From NCBI GenBank assembly GCA_963682175.1, contig OY821777.1, positions 5,163,501 to 5,227,500 on the forward strand: DNA of 64,000 bases. Reading direction: 5' to 3'. The notes beneath the pieces are model-generated. The model saw only the letters and a program-made list of their open reading frames with translations. It had not been told where the DNA came from and did not search any database. This DNA is from Triglochin maritima (Eukaryota > Streptophyta > Magnoliopsida > Alismatales > Juncaginaceae). This document shows positions 46,801 through 58,482 of the stretch, one piece after another (position 1 is the stretch's first letter; each line of letters begins with the position of its first letter). The position numbers and the translations under genes were made by a program.

Positions 46801-47776
46801 CAATAAGATTTAAAATTAAATCGATTAAGTATAGATATTGACGTGTTATCTTGTTGGGTATACAAAAAAGAATATCACGTTTTGCTGTGTTTACAAATAA
46901 CAATGGATTTACATGACGGCTGTCTGTAACAAATTGGATATATACAAAATAAGGCGTAGCAGAGAAGAAAAGAAGAGATGAGAAAAGAAAAGAAAGAAGA
47001 TAAGAATTCGATTTCTTTTCTATTAATTACTTGGTGTGAGATAAAATGGTTTTTTTGTTTGGATAAAAGATTGTGGATAACAAAATAATAATACTAGGGT
47101 ACATATACATTAACTGACCGATGAACGCATTTCCATTGAAGGATAATTTTGACATAAAATAAAAAGTTAATACACCCTGATACTCATCCACTTCGCCCAA
47201 CCTTTAGAATTTTTTTTTTGATAAACTATAGAAAGAAATTTGAAGATCAAAGTTTGGCAGGGATTTTGTCTCCATTTCTTATCATTTTGTACCCCCTTTA
47301 AATTTTTAATGAAACAAGAGTAACAAGGATATCTTTTATTTAATTTGTCTTTTGTTTTTTGTTTGTCTCTCTTAAGTTGCTATACATATATAAGATCCTC
47401 AATATTGTTTTTTTCCAGATACCCTACATATTCTGCCCAGCTACATAATATCATTTTTGCATAATCAATGTCCTAATATTTAAGAATTCCTGCGAGTTAT
47501 TGAATATTACCAGTTGTTTTCTAATCGAACACAGCATCCACAACACATCCATGTTTGCTTTCTGTTGAATGTAATATGTATACCTCATATGTGATACTGA
47601 TTTGGATCAAGGGAGAAAATATCATCATGTGGCAAATCAAATTCTCTCCAAATGAGAAGGAAAACTTAATTAGAAGAAAAAAACAAGAAAAATGAGAATT
47701 ACATGTAAGACAAAGGATGTATTTCCCATTCATCCAGTTCAACTAGATATTGTACAAAAGTAACAATTTTTTTCTT
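43802..47776. other. AT-rich intergenic stretch
   Basis: No gene is supported in these 4 kb apart from a possible SINE-like piece at 45,335. The part next to 47,777 is the 3' flank of the DUF761 gene. Confidence 0.4.
45335..45460 (+). mobile_element. Possible tRNA-derived SINE fragment
   Basis: TAGCTCTGTTAA resembles the RNA polymerase III A box (TRGCNNAGYNGG), and GGGTCGAATCC, 43 bases later (45378-45388), resembles the B box (GGTTCGANNCC). An A-rich stretch (AAAAAAA) closes the segment near 45,460. It does not fold as an intact tRNA by eye. Low-copy tRNA debris is the alternative. Confidence 0.35.
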
Positions 47777-48424
47777 CTAAGTCCTCATTTTTTCAAGCCT
47801 AATTTCCCTATTGAACCTTCTAATGAACTCCTCCACTCTCCTGTTGAGCTCCTCATTAGACATGTCAGAGTACTCACTACTCTCATCCTCCACCACAACA
47901 CCTTCTCTCCTCGTCCTCTCCTTTCCACTTGGCAAGGTCATGGACCTGTAGCTCCCCAATTCCTTCCCCTCAATCCGATTTCGCTTCGCGATCTCAGACT
48001 TACTTCTCCAAAACTTCTCTTTCTCTCCACCTCCATTTGCCACCACAATTCCCTTCTCCACCATCACGTTCTTGTCCTCTACTTTTTCTTGAGAAAGATT
48101 TTCTAGTTCTTCTTTTCCTTCGATTACTTCTGATCCTCTCCAGCTAGACTTATCGTGTTTCATAATCTCATCGTAGATGTAGTCTATTCTCTTCTCGGAA
48201 GAAGAGGAGAACATCCCAGAATCGGCCGCGACGAGTAAGATGATAGTGTTGGATAGGAGGAACCAAAACTTGTTGTCTTTGAGGAGAGAGTGAGGGCTCA
48301 TGTGTACAAAAGAGATGTATAGAAGTGGAAGGGAGATTAACACAATGGAAAAGGACAACTTCATGGCTCCAAACATGTCAATCATTGCGGGTTTTGGCTT
48401 CTCCAAATGTGTAGGTACTTCCAT
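47777..48424 (-). CDS. DUF4408/DUF761 protein (cotton-fibre-expressed type)
   Basis: 215 residues in one exon. Two hydrophobic segments (about 23-40 and 55-68: LSFSIVLISLPLLYISFVHM; FWFLLSNTIILLVAA) form the N-terminal DUF4408 membrane region. The C-terminus SNEELNRRVEEFIRRFNREI is the DUF761 signature, and the central part is charged and probably disordered. The family is plant-specific with no established biochemical activity; some members are linked to stress responses. The N-terminal start is the first in-frame ATG. No related gene lies nearby. Confidence 0.85.
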   Translation of the reverse strand: MEVPTHLEKPKPAMIDMFGAMKLSFSIVLISLPLLYISFVHMSPHSLLKDNKFWFLLSNTIILLVAADSGMFSSSSEKRIDYIYDEIMKHDKSSWRGSEVIEGKEELENLSQEKVEDKNVMVEKGIVVANGGGEKEKFWRSKSEIAKRNRIEGKELGSYRSMTLPSGKERTRREGVVVEDESSEYSDMSNEELNRRVEEFIRRFNREIRLEKMRT

Positions 48425-49898
48425 GGTTTGGATTCTAGACTTTTGTTGAGTTGTGAAGTGATATCAGCGTGATTGCAATTTATAGTGGGAAAGACCAAGG
48501 ACATGGTGTGGAATATGTTTGGTTGTTGATTGTAAAATGGGAATTGAGCATGCAAATATGTGTTAGTGTCGATGTCTTGTCTGGTTGGTTGTTGGCCATA
48601 GATTGTTTATTTTATTATTTTTTGGAGGAATTGCAGTTGATTGTTTGAGTATGATTAGTAGATCTGATCAGAAGACGTGATTTAATTACATTTCGTGTCC
48701 TCTCTGGCACATCATTTTAGTTTTTTTAATGCCAGAACTAAGCCACGTAGTGTTTCTGAACCGTGTATGTGTTTTATTGTTTTGGTTAATATGGCCCCCT
48801 CACTTTGCTGTATCTACATAAATACCACTGAAATAAATATTGGAGTCATACTGGACCTTCTAGAGAATTTATTCAGCTTAACTGGGTTTAGTTTCTTTGT
48901 CATTATCACTAATGTACATGCTTTTTGTGCATCTTAATACACATGTAAAGATATTATGACCACTCGTGTAAATGCTTGTTGTGCGTGATAATACAGTAAT
49001 TAAAATGAAGATGTTGAATGCTTTATGTTCGGAAATATAAACTTCAAAAAATACAAATAAAATGCTTGGTTTTTCATTTACAAATATGAAAGAATTCTGA
49101 AGTAACACTCCAACTACGTGTTGGATGATTTGTGTTGATTATCCAAAAATATTACTGGAATGATTAAAATGGAACAAGGTTATGTGTAATTCAAATTTCC
49201 ACATCCATATATCGGATTTATTTATGATAAATTTCGTAAAATTCCAAAATATATTACTTACAGTTACAAATAAGATACGCAATTTAAATTTCTTAGTATT
49301 CTGAGTTATATATTTTACTACATTAGAATGTGTCCTTAATGATTACTTACTATAGGTAGAATAAAATATAAACTTTTATCATGAAACCAATACTTATTTC
49401 ATGTACTCAATACTTTTATCATGAAACCAATACCTTTTCATGTAGCCAATACTTTTTACTTTTATGACTAGATATGAATCACCATTTTCAACTCGTCAAT
49501 CCACTGACCTACGAAGCCACCAATCATTTGATAAGTGTGTTCGAGTTGGGGTTGTCTTAATTTATAAATAAAACTTTTTATATTTTATATATACATCAAC
49601 TAAAATTATATAAACTTAATTATTAACAAAAGTCCAAAACCTCCAATTACCAAAAATCTACCATAAAAGAACAAAAAAACCTAACTCCTTGCACAAAGGA
49701 CGGTACCAGTAATTTAAGGAGATTTAAAAATTGCGTAACCTAAACATAACAAATACGAATGGCTACTTCAAAAAATTTCTTTCAAATAAAGTAACTAACA
49801 TATAATAATTGCCATTTTTAGTCCACATATTTCGAAATGCTGTAAAAATATTCGTATTCTCAATACCATCAAGTTTGTCTTTCTTAGTACGAACCGAA
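48425..49898. other. Spacer and promoter side of the DUF761 gene
   Basis: AT-rich, without further coding frames. A short repeat of CATGAAACCAATACTT / CATGTA-type units occurs at 49,378-49,456. No other feature is seen. Confidence 0.4.
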
Positions 49899-50363
49899 GG
49901 GAAAATTTGACAATCTATACACAACATTTGAAAAATATCATCCACTTTGACACATTCTGAAAAATATATTTATCTTTCCACTTCTCCCCAAAATAACATT
50001 ACCTTTAAAAAAACAAAAACATCTCTCTGTCACGCATCTTCTCTCTCTTTCACGCAACCCTTCCCCTTTGTAGTCGAACCCATATGTATTTCGGGAGGGA
50101 ATGAGTTATTTGTGCATGTTCGAAAAGTGATTGGGGGGTGGGGGTGGGGTGAGTTGTTTGTGCATGTTTGGAAAGTGATTTGGGGGAGGGGGGGGGGATT
50201 CGTGTTGGGATTGATTCATACTTCTTATGCTCACTCTGACGGATTGGTCGGTAGGGGTATTTTGTGGAGAAGTTGAAAGATAAACATATTTTTCAAAAAA
50301 AGTTAAAGTGAATGATATTTTTCAGAGATAAGGTAATTTGGAACATAAATCGTCAAATTTTCC
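49899..50363. repeat. Inverted-repeat element, MITE-like
   Basis: Arms at about 49,899-49,990 and 50,262-50,363 are inverted copies with mismatches (GAAAAATATATTTATCTTTC against GAAAGATAAACATATTTTTC; GGGAAAATTTGAC against GTCAAATTTTCC). Between them a G-rich tandem duplication (TTTGTGCATGTT..GTGATT) occurs twice at 50,108 and 50,158. No coding capacity is evident. Confidence 0.6.
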
Positions 50364-50479
50364 AATCAAAATTACTACCATTTTATTTGTTATTGGGTTT
50401 TAAAAGTTGAATTTTAACTATGTCTGTGGCTTTAAAATGCTCCGTCAACTGTAACAACTGCAATTGGTAAAGTTGACGT

Positions 50480-51042
50480 TAACTTGATAAGCAATAAAAC
50501 TAACACGGACTTGGAAGTTGAAGAGGTAAAGAGACCTTTGGTGCTTGGAGGTTGAGCTAAACATATCTTAGGGCCAAACACTTGTGGGCTTTCAAGTTCT
50601 CATTCTCCACACTTAAATCTTAAACTTTACCACTTGTGTATTCGTTCAACATCAAGTGTGCTAAACTTTAAAGTGTAGTTTGTGATTCCAACTTCAATAT
50701 ATATCAAGAATCACCGAGTGTTGTACAAGCTTCGAGGAATGTTTCCTCTTCAGTTGTGAGAGTCGAATCAAGCAAGCAATAGTTGTCCGCTAAGGCTTGT
50801 GTTGCAAAGTGGAGATCTCAATCCGAAACAGAGATCGGTTAGTAAAAACTCAAGCATGTTTTTGAGGATCGAGTGATGTTTGAAAGAGATGACTACAACA
50901 CAGTTGGCTTGTCGAAATTCTATAAAAATCCGACGTCGAGTTCTGGTTTGATTGTTCTATCCCTTTATCTCATACTTTGTTTTTATTTTGTATTTTGCTT
51001 AACATTCAATTTGTGAATAGATGACCATCAATCCTAACATAT
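50480..51042 (+). mobile_element. Possible LTR fragment
   Basis: The layout recalls a plant LTR and leader: mixed-composition sequence ending TCAATCCTAACA after a T-rich stretch. No partner LTR, primer-binding site or retrotransposon protein adjoins it, and the limits are guesses. Confidence 0.25.
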
Positions 51043-51866
51043 CCAACATGTGACAATGGTCGGCAACGTCTGGGTATCAGGCCATCATTTCCCCTTCCCA
51101 TCTTAAAATGTCAAGTGAGCTTGGATTGCACTTTGCTTTCATACATGTCAACTTTCTACCAAAACATAACATTTACCCAAAAAAAATGTACCGATCTATA
51201 ATGCAAATAACACATTTCCAGCTCACCGCTTTTCTCTCCACGTCATCTACTACTTTTTCCTACTCACCATCATATTTTTAGTGTTTTGTATCTATGTAAT
51301 TTTAAATGTTAGATTTTATGTTTTAAAACAATATTTCTTAGTTATCATGATTTATTGAAAAATTCTAGGATCCATTTTTTCAAACTTGTAATTTGTGGAA
51401 TTTTGTGAAGTTTAAGTGGGGAAATTCGGACGGCGAGAATTGTTTCCGGAATTTCGTGGATTCATTTATTCAAACTGACATGTTCCTATAATAAGAAATT
51501 TAAGCATTAAAACAAGTAAAATAAAAAGAGAGTAGACGAGTGGTAGTTTGAGAAATGAGAGTCCAGTCAAAGTATAACAGTATTCATGTCTATTTTGTAG
51601 ACAATAAAAAATATAGCAGTTAGAATATTTTTCATATTTTTATTTTAAAATAAAAATATTATTTGAAACAATAGAATTGTTGTAAAAAAACCAATGAGCA
51701 AATACTCTTCCACGTGATTCACTTACTCCTCTCCTCGCAAAATAAATAAATAAATAAATAACCATGGACCAATCAGGATAAGTGGATAACCCACGTGGTC
51801 AACTATCTCACGCCACTTCCTTCGCAAAGCAACGACAGACTCCTCCCAACTTTTTAGGCATGGCGA
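51043..51866. other. Spacer, nothing recognised
   Basis: AT-rich sequence with an (AAAT)n microsatellite at about 51,740-51,761 (AAATAAATAAATAAATAAAT). No gene is supported. Confidence 0.4.
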
Positions 51867-51875
51867 TATAAAAAA

Positions 51876-52613
51876 GAGTTACTTCGTCGGAAAACTACTT
51901 AATCATCCTAACAATTATATTTTTTACCATTAACAAATCACTTAATACATATTTCGTCATGTGTCTTAAAACAATGTTTTTGTCTCAGTTTTACTCACAT
52001 TCCCAGTACCAACACCACGAAAATGTCTGGCGAAGCGCCTGGACCCAGTGACGTAACGGAGGGGGATTTTTTTTCCGACTCGGGCGTCTGGCTATGGTTG
52101 AAATTGTTGGATATGAAAAAACTCGTTGTAATCCAACCCGTATAATTAACCACGGGCGCAGGATCTCGTGAGGTGTCGGACGGTCGACCGTTTGCTTCTC
52201 AGTCTACCGAACATGTTCCATGCGGATGACTGAATTTCTATCGGTCCACCGTAATCGTAGAGACAGTAAGTTTTTGATCTTCCTGAATCCTTGGGTCGGT
52301 TTACCGACCTCTACCCGGTCATCCGAATATTCATCCTCTGTAGCTTCGACATTTCTCTGGAAATCTCTATTCGGTGTACCGAAGAAGTATTAGTCATCTG
52401 AATATAGTAATTATTAACTTAATAATTAGTTTATTTAGCAATTATCTAAATTTATAATCAATTGTATTTTTAATAATAAAAAATAAAAAATTTAGTGGGC
52501 GTCCGCCGGAGCCGCCTCTCCAATGGGGGATGCGTCTTAGATAGACGCCCCTCCATTGGGGGGTCTGGGTAAAATGCCCCCCAATGGCGGTGTTCGTCTG
52601 GGTAAAACGCCCC

Positions 52614-52664
<51 letters not shown>

Positions 52665-52953
52665 ATAGGGAGGCGTCCATGTGAGGGGCGGATCCGGCGG
52701 ACGCCCACTATTTTATTTTATTTTTATATTAAAAAGAAGTTGGACATTTTACCAGATTCGAATACACCAGGGTGTCCGTTGGCTCATTACTGACCTCTAA
52801 AACATTATTTTTTATGATTATGAGAGGAAGATGAAGAGAGATGAGTGATAGGATGGTGAAATGTCGCGATCTATGAGTAGAAATAAGAGAATGACAAAAT
52901 GGTAATTCGTTGGGACGATTTAAGTAGTTTTCCGACGATGAACAACAGTTCAG
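51876..52953. mobile_element. Deleted relative of the 39.5-kb Mutator-like element
   Basis: The left end has CTTCGTCGGAAAACTACTTA and the right end, reversed, ATCGTCGGAAAACTACTTAA. Flanks TATAAAAAA and TATAAAAAC look like a 9-bp duplication with one change. It keeps CACCACGAAAATGTCTGGCG (52,012-52,031), the same leader and first codons as the 39,673 transposase, plus subterminal GCGTC/GACGC hairpin repeats. The coding body is gone, replaced by unrelated sequence with CGGT..ACCG palindromes. Contains 50 consecutive C. Confidence 0.75.
52615..52664 (+). repeat. 50-base C homopolymer
   Basis: Fifty C in a row as given, inside the deleted Mutator-like element and its hairpin-repeat zone. The exact length is unlikely to be reliable. 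Confidence 0.85.
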
Positions 52954-53382
52954 TATAAAAACCTACACATAAATTACAAAGTATATGTTAGGGTAATAAG
53001 ATTTTTTTTGTCGTAACATTTACTTTTTCACCATAATTAGTACTCTTAGAGCACAATTAACAGTGCCCGGGCAGTTCCCGGGCACCTTGTTTTCTCTCTC
53101 AGCCACGTCAGCTTCTCTTTCCGCCATGTCAGCACAAACCAACATCCCTACAAAATCTTTAATCAGTATCCAATTCACTCAGTCACGCTACAGTATTTCT
53201 GTCACGTCATTATTATTTTTCTCTTATCTAAAACTCTCACAACAATCAACAAAATATATTAATAATCATTATTGTAATCACTCAATTTAATTAATTCATT
53301 CAATTTGAATTAACAATTAATATATAAATACGAAAATATTATTTTATTTAGGAATACATTTTTAATTAGTAAAATTAAAAAT

Positions 53383-53604
53383 ACACGGAGCACACGACGA
53401 TAACATTGAATCTTGGACCACTCGAGCATCGAGAACCTACAGTGTGCCCGTGACTACACGGAGCACAAAATGCTAAAATCGAATCTTGGACCACTCGAGC
53501 ATCGAGGACCTACAATGTGTGCGTGACTACACGTAGCACAAGACGATAACATTCAATCCTGGACCACTCGAGCATCGAGGACCTACAGTGTACGCGTGAC
53601 TACA
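53383..53604 (+). repeat. Three 73-bp tandem repeats upstream of Pong ORF1
   Basis: Units start at 53383, 53456 and 53529 (exact 73-bp period), each with TTGGACCACTCGAGCATCGA or one change, and GACCTACAgTGTGCGTGAC. They lie directly upstream of a 23-base C run (53622-53644) and the ORF1 start. Confidence 0.9.
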
Positions 53605-53722
53605 CTTGAATCTATATATAACCCCCCCCCCCCCCCCCCCCCCCACCACACGCACACACACACACACAAAAAAAACCGAACCCAAAATCCTACCTTACTT
53701 CTTCCACCCCCACCTTATAATA

Positions 53723-54905
53723 ATGTCTTCAGAAGATAACGGTTCACCGGAGTACAATCGTTCTCCTCGTCGTCGTCCCTCAACCCAACAATTTGGCCAA
53801 CAACTTGCATTCCACTAATTCTACCAAAACTAATTTGTCCCACACTCTGGATTCCACCCATCCTACCAAAACCAATTTTTCCCACACTCAGGATTATACC
53901 CAGATCATCAATATCCCGCCAACTCAGGAAGAATGTCAAACTCAATTCCCAATGAGTATGTATACTCGTCTCCTAAGTGGTGAAAGTAGTGCAAATGTAA
54001 ACCGTCAACCTGATGTGAATGACGAAAATGTCGTTCAACCTCCAAGTCGTCAAGGAACGCGCAAAACCACGACGATGATGTCGTAAAAATCGTGGTCCAC
54101 ACAAGAGGATCAAAGACTCGTCTCGGATTACATGGTTGTAAGTGGCGATGTTGTGGTTGGGACAAACCAAAAAATTAGGTCCTTCTGGAGATGTGTGAAG
54201 CGCCTCTTCAATGAATCAGCCAAACCAGGTGCAGTAGAGCGTAACAATGAGTCATTGAAGGGACGATGACAGCGTACATCTCCGTGTGTGAACCAATGGG
54301 TCGATTGCTTCGACCAGGCGGTGTGGAGGAAGATAAGTGGTTTCAACGAGGACGATGTCATCAAACAAGCTCAAATCATCTACGAACGAACACACAACAC
54401 CAAATTTTAGTACATTCATGTGTGCGTGATGTTGCGCAGATACCCTAAATGGGAGTCTGTTGCGCTTGGAGTAACCACAAGAGACGTCGCCGCAAAAAGT
54501 CTGGAGAGTTTGAGCAGCATGAAAAGAAAAGACACCGACGAAGATGTGAGTCACGCGACACCGTCAACAGATGAAATGGTGTTTGAACCATGTCCTCGCT
54601 CAAAAGGTGTTAAAAAAGCAAAATAGAAGGGAAAACAACCAGTTTAGGCGCAACTCGATCTCGATATGTTAGAACGGGGAAAACAAATTGAATATAACGC
54701 AAAAGTGAGAGGAGAAATACATGTGTTACGAAGAACGGGTGGAGAGGAAACACATTGAAGTTGAGGTGAAATTCCAAAGGGAACTCAACAGCAACAAGTT
54801 CGACGTGCTATTCTCTCTGATGAAGAAGGAAAACAAGGACGAGTTCAATAAAGAAACACTTGCTGAACTCAATGAGTGGGCTAAATCAAAAAAAATATGT
54901 AAGTG
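53723..54905 (+). pseudogene. Pong-like ORF1 (Myb-type DNA-binding protein), broken
   Basis: Starts MSSEDNGSPEYNRSPRRRPS, then shifts frame. The Myb/SANT-like segment KSWSTQEDQRLVSDYMVV.. and VVGTNQKIRSFWRCVKRLFN is followed by CFDQAVWRKISGFNEDDVIK and YPKWESVALGV, and by the C-terminal ..ERVERKHIEVEVKFQREL then KFDVLFSLMKKENKDEF. These are the parts, in order, of ORF1 proteins of Pong elements, which help the transposase bind element ends. Several stops and frame changes break it (stops after TTTMMS, LKGR, NTKF and KKAK). Confidence 0.85.
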
Positions 54906-55429
54906 ATTTTGTTTTCATTTGGGGTTTATAAGTATTGTTATAGTAGTATCTATTTAAATTTTGTATCCACATGAGAACCGTATTTCGTATCCGTATTTCT
55001 GTTGTATTTCGTATCCGAAGTTTATGAGTATTGTACAAGTGTTTTGTGACTTAGTTTATCTGAATTTTGTATATGATTTTTTTAATTTTTAAATTTAATT
55101 ATATCTTAATTAATCATAAAATATTTTTCAAAACCTAATTAATTAAATTACAATTTAACTAAACAATACATTAACCTAATTTTATATAACTAACATTTTT
55201 CTTTTAAACAAACAAAAACAATTTGTTTAACCAATCCGGGGGGCCACGTGCCCCCCCCCCCCCGGATTGGGCGCCCGGATGGTTCCGCCCGAGAACCGCT
55301 CTCCCGTTAAGGGAGGACATTTCGTGAAGGGAATGTGTTCTAAAAGTTTTACTTTTAAATGTCAATTATTATGAATTGAATGAGAAATCATATTGTTTTC
55401 CTTGTTTATGTTATTCGTCTTTTAGAAGT

Positions 55430-57240
55430 GTTAAGGAAGAGGCTCTTGGTCCTTAACCGTAGAGCTCTAAAAGATATTGGTTTACATAAAACAAAAAATA
55501 TTCGCAATCATGGTAATTAACATGGAACATTAATTACCGAGTTAAGATTGTCGTGTTGGTCATAGATCATTGTAGCTCTACAAGTGAGTGACAACACGGG
55601 TATGCAAAAGAGGAAAATATTACTTTTGTATACTGAATAGACCTAATAAGTAAAATATTATAGAAATGTGTTTCTGTGTCATTAATATTTTACTGTGTCT
55701 TTGGTCCTTTGATATGAGACTTATATCTGATCGCTTAAGGAGTTCTTAATTAGACTAGTGTCTTAAGCTATCAATGAGTGTAGTGTAAAGGCATTAGTTG
55801 GTTAAGTATAACTTTCGTTGGAGAAGATAGTTGGTCAAAAGATTATCATTGCCCCTCTTAATTGAGTGATGATATTAGTGGGCTCATTGATAAAGCAAAG
55901 TTATAATGTGCACAATGTGATTTGAGTTAAGTCACATATTTATAACTAGCTTAAAGAGATCAAGAAATGAATACTAATACAAAGATGACACAATACTACT
56001 TTGTGTGTATTTTTAATATCATGAGGCAAGGGACGGACACAAGTGGTGCACTCCATCACTAAGTGGATCGGGTTTTGGTTCGAGTGGAATTAAGACATCT
56101 AACTAATTGAGAGCTATAATGTGTAGCTAGATACCGCTTATAGCTTGTGATATTAAACTCTTAATATCACTGCCAACTTAGTTTATATCCTCTCATAGGT
56201 CACACCACAAAACTGGGAAACAAGAAATGGGGATTTTGAGTTCATAGGATGTGTCGGGTTTCATGTGAAAATATGACACATGGGGTGAACAAGCAAAATC
56301 AAAATTATGTTGTGATTAATAACATAATTAGAATCTAAATCAAATTCATAAGTAATGTAAATATTATGGGGTGTAATGATTGATCATTACATAGGATAAT
56401 ATGTTACATAAGTTGTGAATTTATTACTAATCCCGAAATGTCAAATTTTGTAGGGGTTAAACCGAAATTTGACAAGTCTGCAAGACTGTGCAAACGGTCG
56501 ACCGGTTAATGGATAACGGTCGACCGAAGGTGCACGGTCGACCGGACGTGTCTCGACCGATAACAGGGAATTTTCGTCTGTTCGGAACGGTCGACCGAAT
56601 CTATCGGTCGATCGACCGAACATTGCGATGAAATATTCTACGTTAAGAACGGTCGACGAATCTCACACGGTCGACCGAAATTGGGTTCGAGCGGTCGACC
56701 GGACCTTCGTAACGGTCGACCGGTCCAGACGGTTTTATGCAGAATTAATTTAAGAATTAATTGGATCATGCATGGAATTGGTCCATAATTGATTTAATTC
56801 GTGGCTAATATTATTTATTATTAAATAATGGATGGTTAGATGAAATTTTGCATGAGATCATGGGCAAGGGGTTGCACATGAATAGGTAATTTGGAGAGAA
56901 CCTATAAATACAATGTTATCTCATTACCTCCTAAATTCATTCATTATTCTCTTGAGCAAAATTCTCTCTCCATAATTCTCCACGAAAATCCCTTAATTCT
57001 TAAGTTTAGTTTTAGTTCTTAAGAGATCATCTTCTCAAGGGAATTAAAGAGGAGTTAGTAATTAGATTCTAAACACTATCGGAGATCGAGAGACTAGCTT
57101 CCCTCTCTCCGATCTTGTTTAGAGTTTGGTGAATACTCGGAGGCATCCGGCGCGGCGAGAAGCATCCCCAATGTCTCCGAATCTTCAAGAAATTTTTGAG
57201 AACTTCTAGGTATGAATTTCGGAGCCCTTGTTTGTTTTAA
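55430..57240 (+). mobile_element. LTR-like block with CGGTCGACCG palindromes
   Basis: Non-coding sequence of mixed composition with about eight CGGTCGACCG/CGGTCGACCgg copies at 56,490-56,730, a TATA-like CCTATAAATACAA at 56,902, and then a leader-like region with CGGAGATCGAGAGACTAGC then CTCTCTCCGATC. The order (palindromes, TATA, leader) matches the block at 30,102-31,063, though overall sequence differs. No retrotransposon protein adjoins it and the limits are approximate. Confidence 0.4.
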
Positions 57241-57370
57241 ATAGAGTTTTGAAACTAGATGTTAAAACAAACTGATGCATGCATGAAATAAATCAAAGAA
57301 AATTGTAATTGATCCTTATTATACATAAAAGTTTCGAAAATATATATGTATAATTAAACATGAAATCCTT

Positions 57371-57424
57371 CATTTCGGGCGCCCAGGCTGGGTGCCCGAA
57401 AAAAGCACCTGTTAAGGGTGCTCC
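57371..57424 (+). mobile_element. Fragment of a Harbinger/Pong right end
   Basis: TTTCGGGCGCCCAGGCTGGG and then CACCTGTTAAGGGTGCTC match the GC-rich terminal segment and right end of the element at 38,040-38,090. No left part is present. Confidence 0.6.
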
Positions 57425-57516
57425 TACGGTAGTGTGGTGAGGTGGGATGGTGCTAGTCGAGTCATAATTAATGGTGAGGAGATTTTAAAAAAATATAATG
57501 GTTTTTGGGTGACTTA

Positions 57517-58482
57517 GGGTGCGTTTGGATGTCATGGGAATTTTTGAGTTTCCACCAAGAAGCTGGCTTCCCGCAGTTCCAGCTTCTTCATGGGATTCTG
57601 GACTAAAAAATCTCTTGATGTTTGGATGTAATTTTCAACTCCTACTAGAGATGTCTTGTCGTTGTCAAAGTTCCATTCTACCCTTCTCCTACCCTCCTTT
57701 AAATTCAGCATTAGGATCATCGTCATCTCTTGATGTCATTTTGATAATTTGCACTCTTGTAGTTAGGTAATTTCCTAAGCTCAAAACTGGCATTTCATTT
57801 TTACTATCCTAACTTGTATGGTAGTATTGGTTAATATGTTATTTGGCAAACACAATACGTTATCTACTGAACAAATGGTGGCATGGAGTAATTATGTGGA
57901 CCTGTTCTTGTATATGGTGGGTAAAAAGCCGATTAGAAGTCAAGAACAATTCTTCTAATGCAAAAGATTTGGGGCAACTATACATGGTGCCACACACAAG
58001 CACACAAAATGACTTCCCTATCTTCACGAAAACAATATGTATGGCAGTACAGCACTACAACAAACTCCAGAAGGGGCGAACTCACTTGCGGCGACCAACT
58101 CCAGATAACAGCGTGCGGGAAGGAGAGGCGAGAACTCCAACAGGTATGGACAGAAGTTGCGGGAGGGAGAGGCGTAATTTTTCTTCACGTAGGACATGTG
58201 ATCTACAAGTAATCCCTAGTGGCATGATCTGTAATTTCGACTTGGCATATGCTCAATTGAGCAGGGTATTATTGTCCTAAAAAACCCATCATCAACCCAC
58301 CATGTGCAGGAGCTGCGAGAAGCTCATCACCTGAGCTTCTCCCTCCAGGCAAAAAATATGCCTCGACTTGCGGGTTGGGAGCTCAGCTCCTGGGATCCTT
58401 CTACATGTTTGGATCACCTATTTTCACTGTAGCAGCTCCGGAGGGCTTGGGGAGCTGGATCCCCTCCCATCCAAACGCCCCC
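57517..58482. mobile_element. Tourist/Harbinger-type MITE, TTA target duplication
   Basis: Starts GGGTGCGTTTGGATG after TTA (57514-57516) and ends CCCATCCAAACGCCCCC before TTA (58483-58485). The subterminal parts also pair (GAAGCTGG / AGCTCC-type purine motifs). At 966 bp it is long for a MITE. It has several open frames but no recognisable protein. Confidence 0.8.

Larger units (their letters stand above)
53049..55341. mobile_element. Harbinger/Pong-like element with ORF1 only
   Basis: Starts GAGCACAATTAACAGTGCCC after TTA and ends with GGGAATGTGTTC before TAA. Its left part matches the outer element at 35,141 for several hundred bases (CTCTCTCAGCCACGTCAGC; CACGTCATTATTaTTTtTCT; AATATATAAATACGAAAATA). 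It carries a broken ORF1 and no transposase, so it depends on another copy. Confidence 0.75.
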
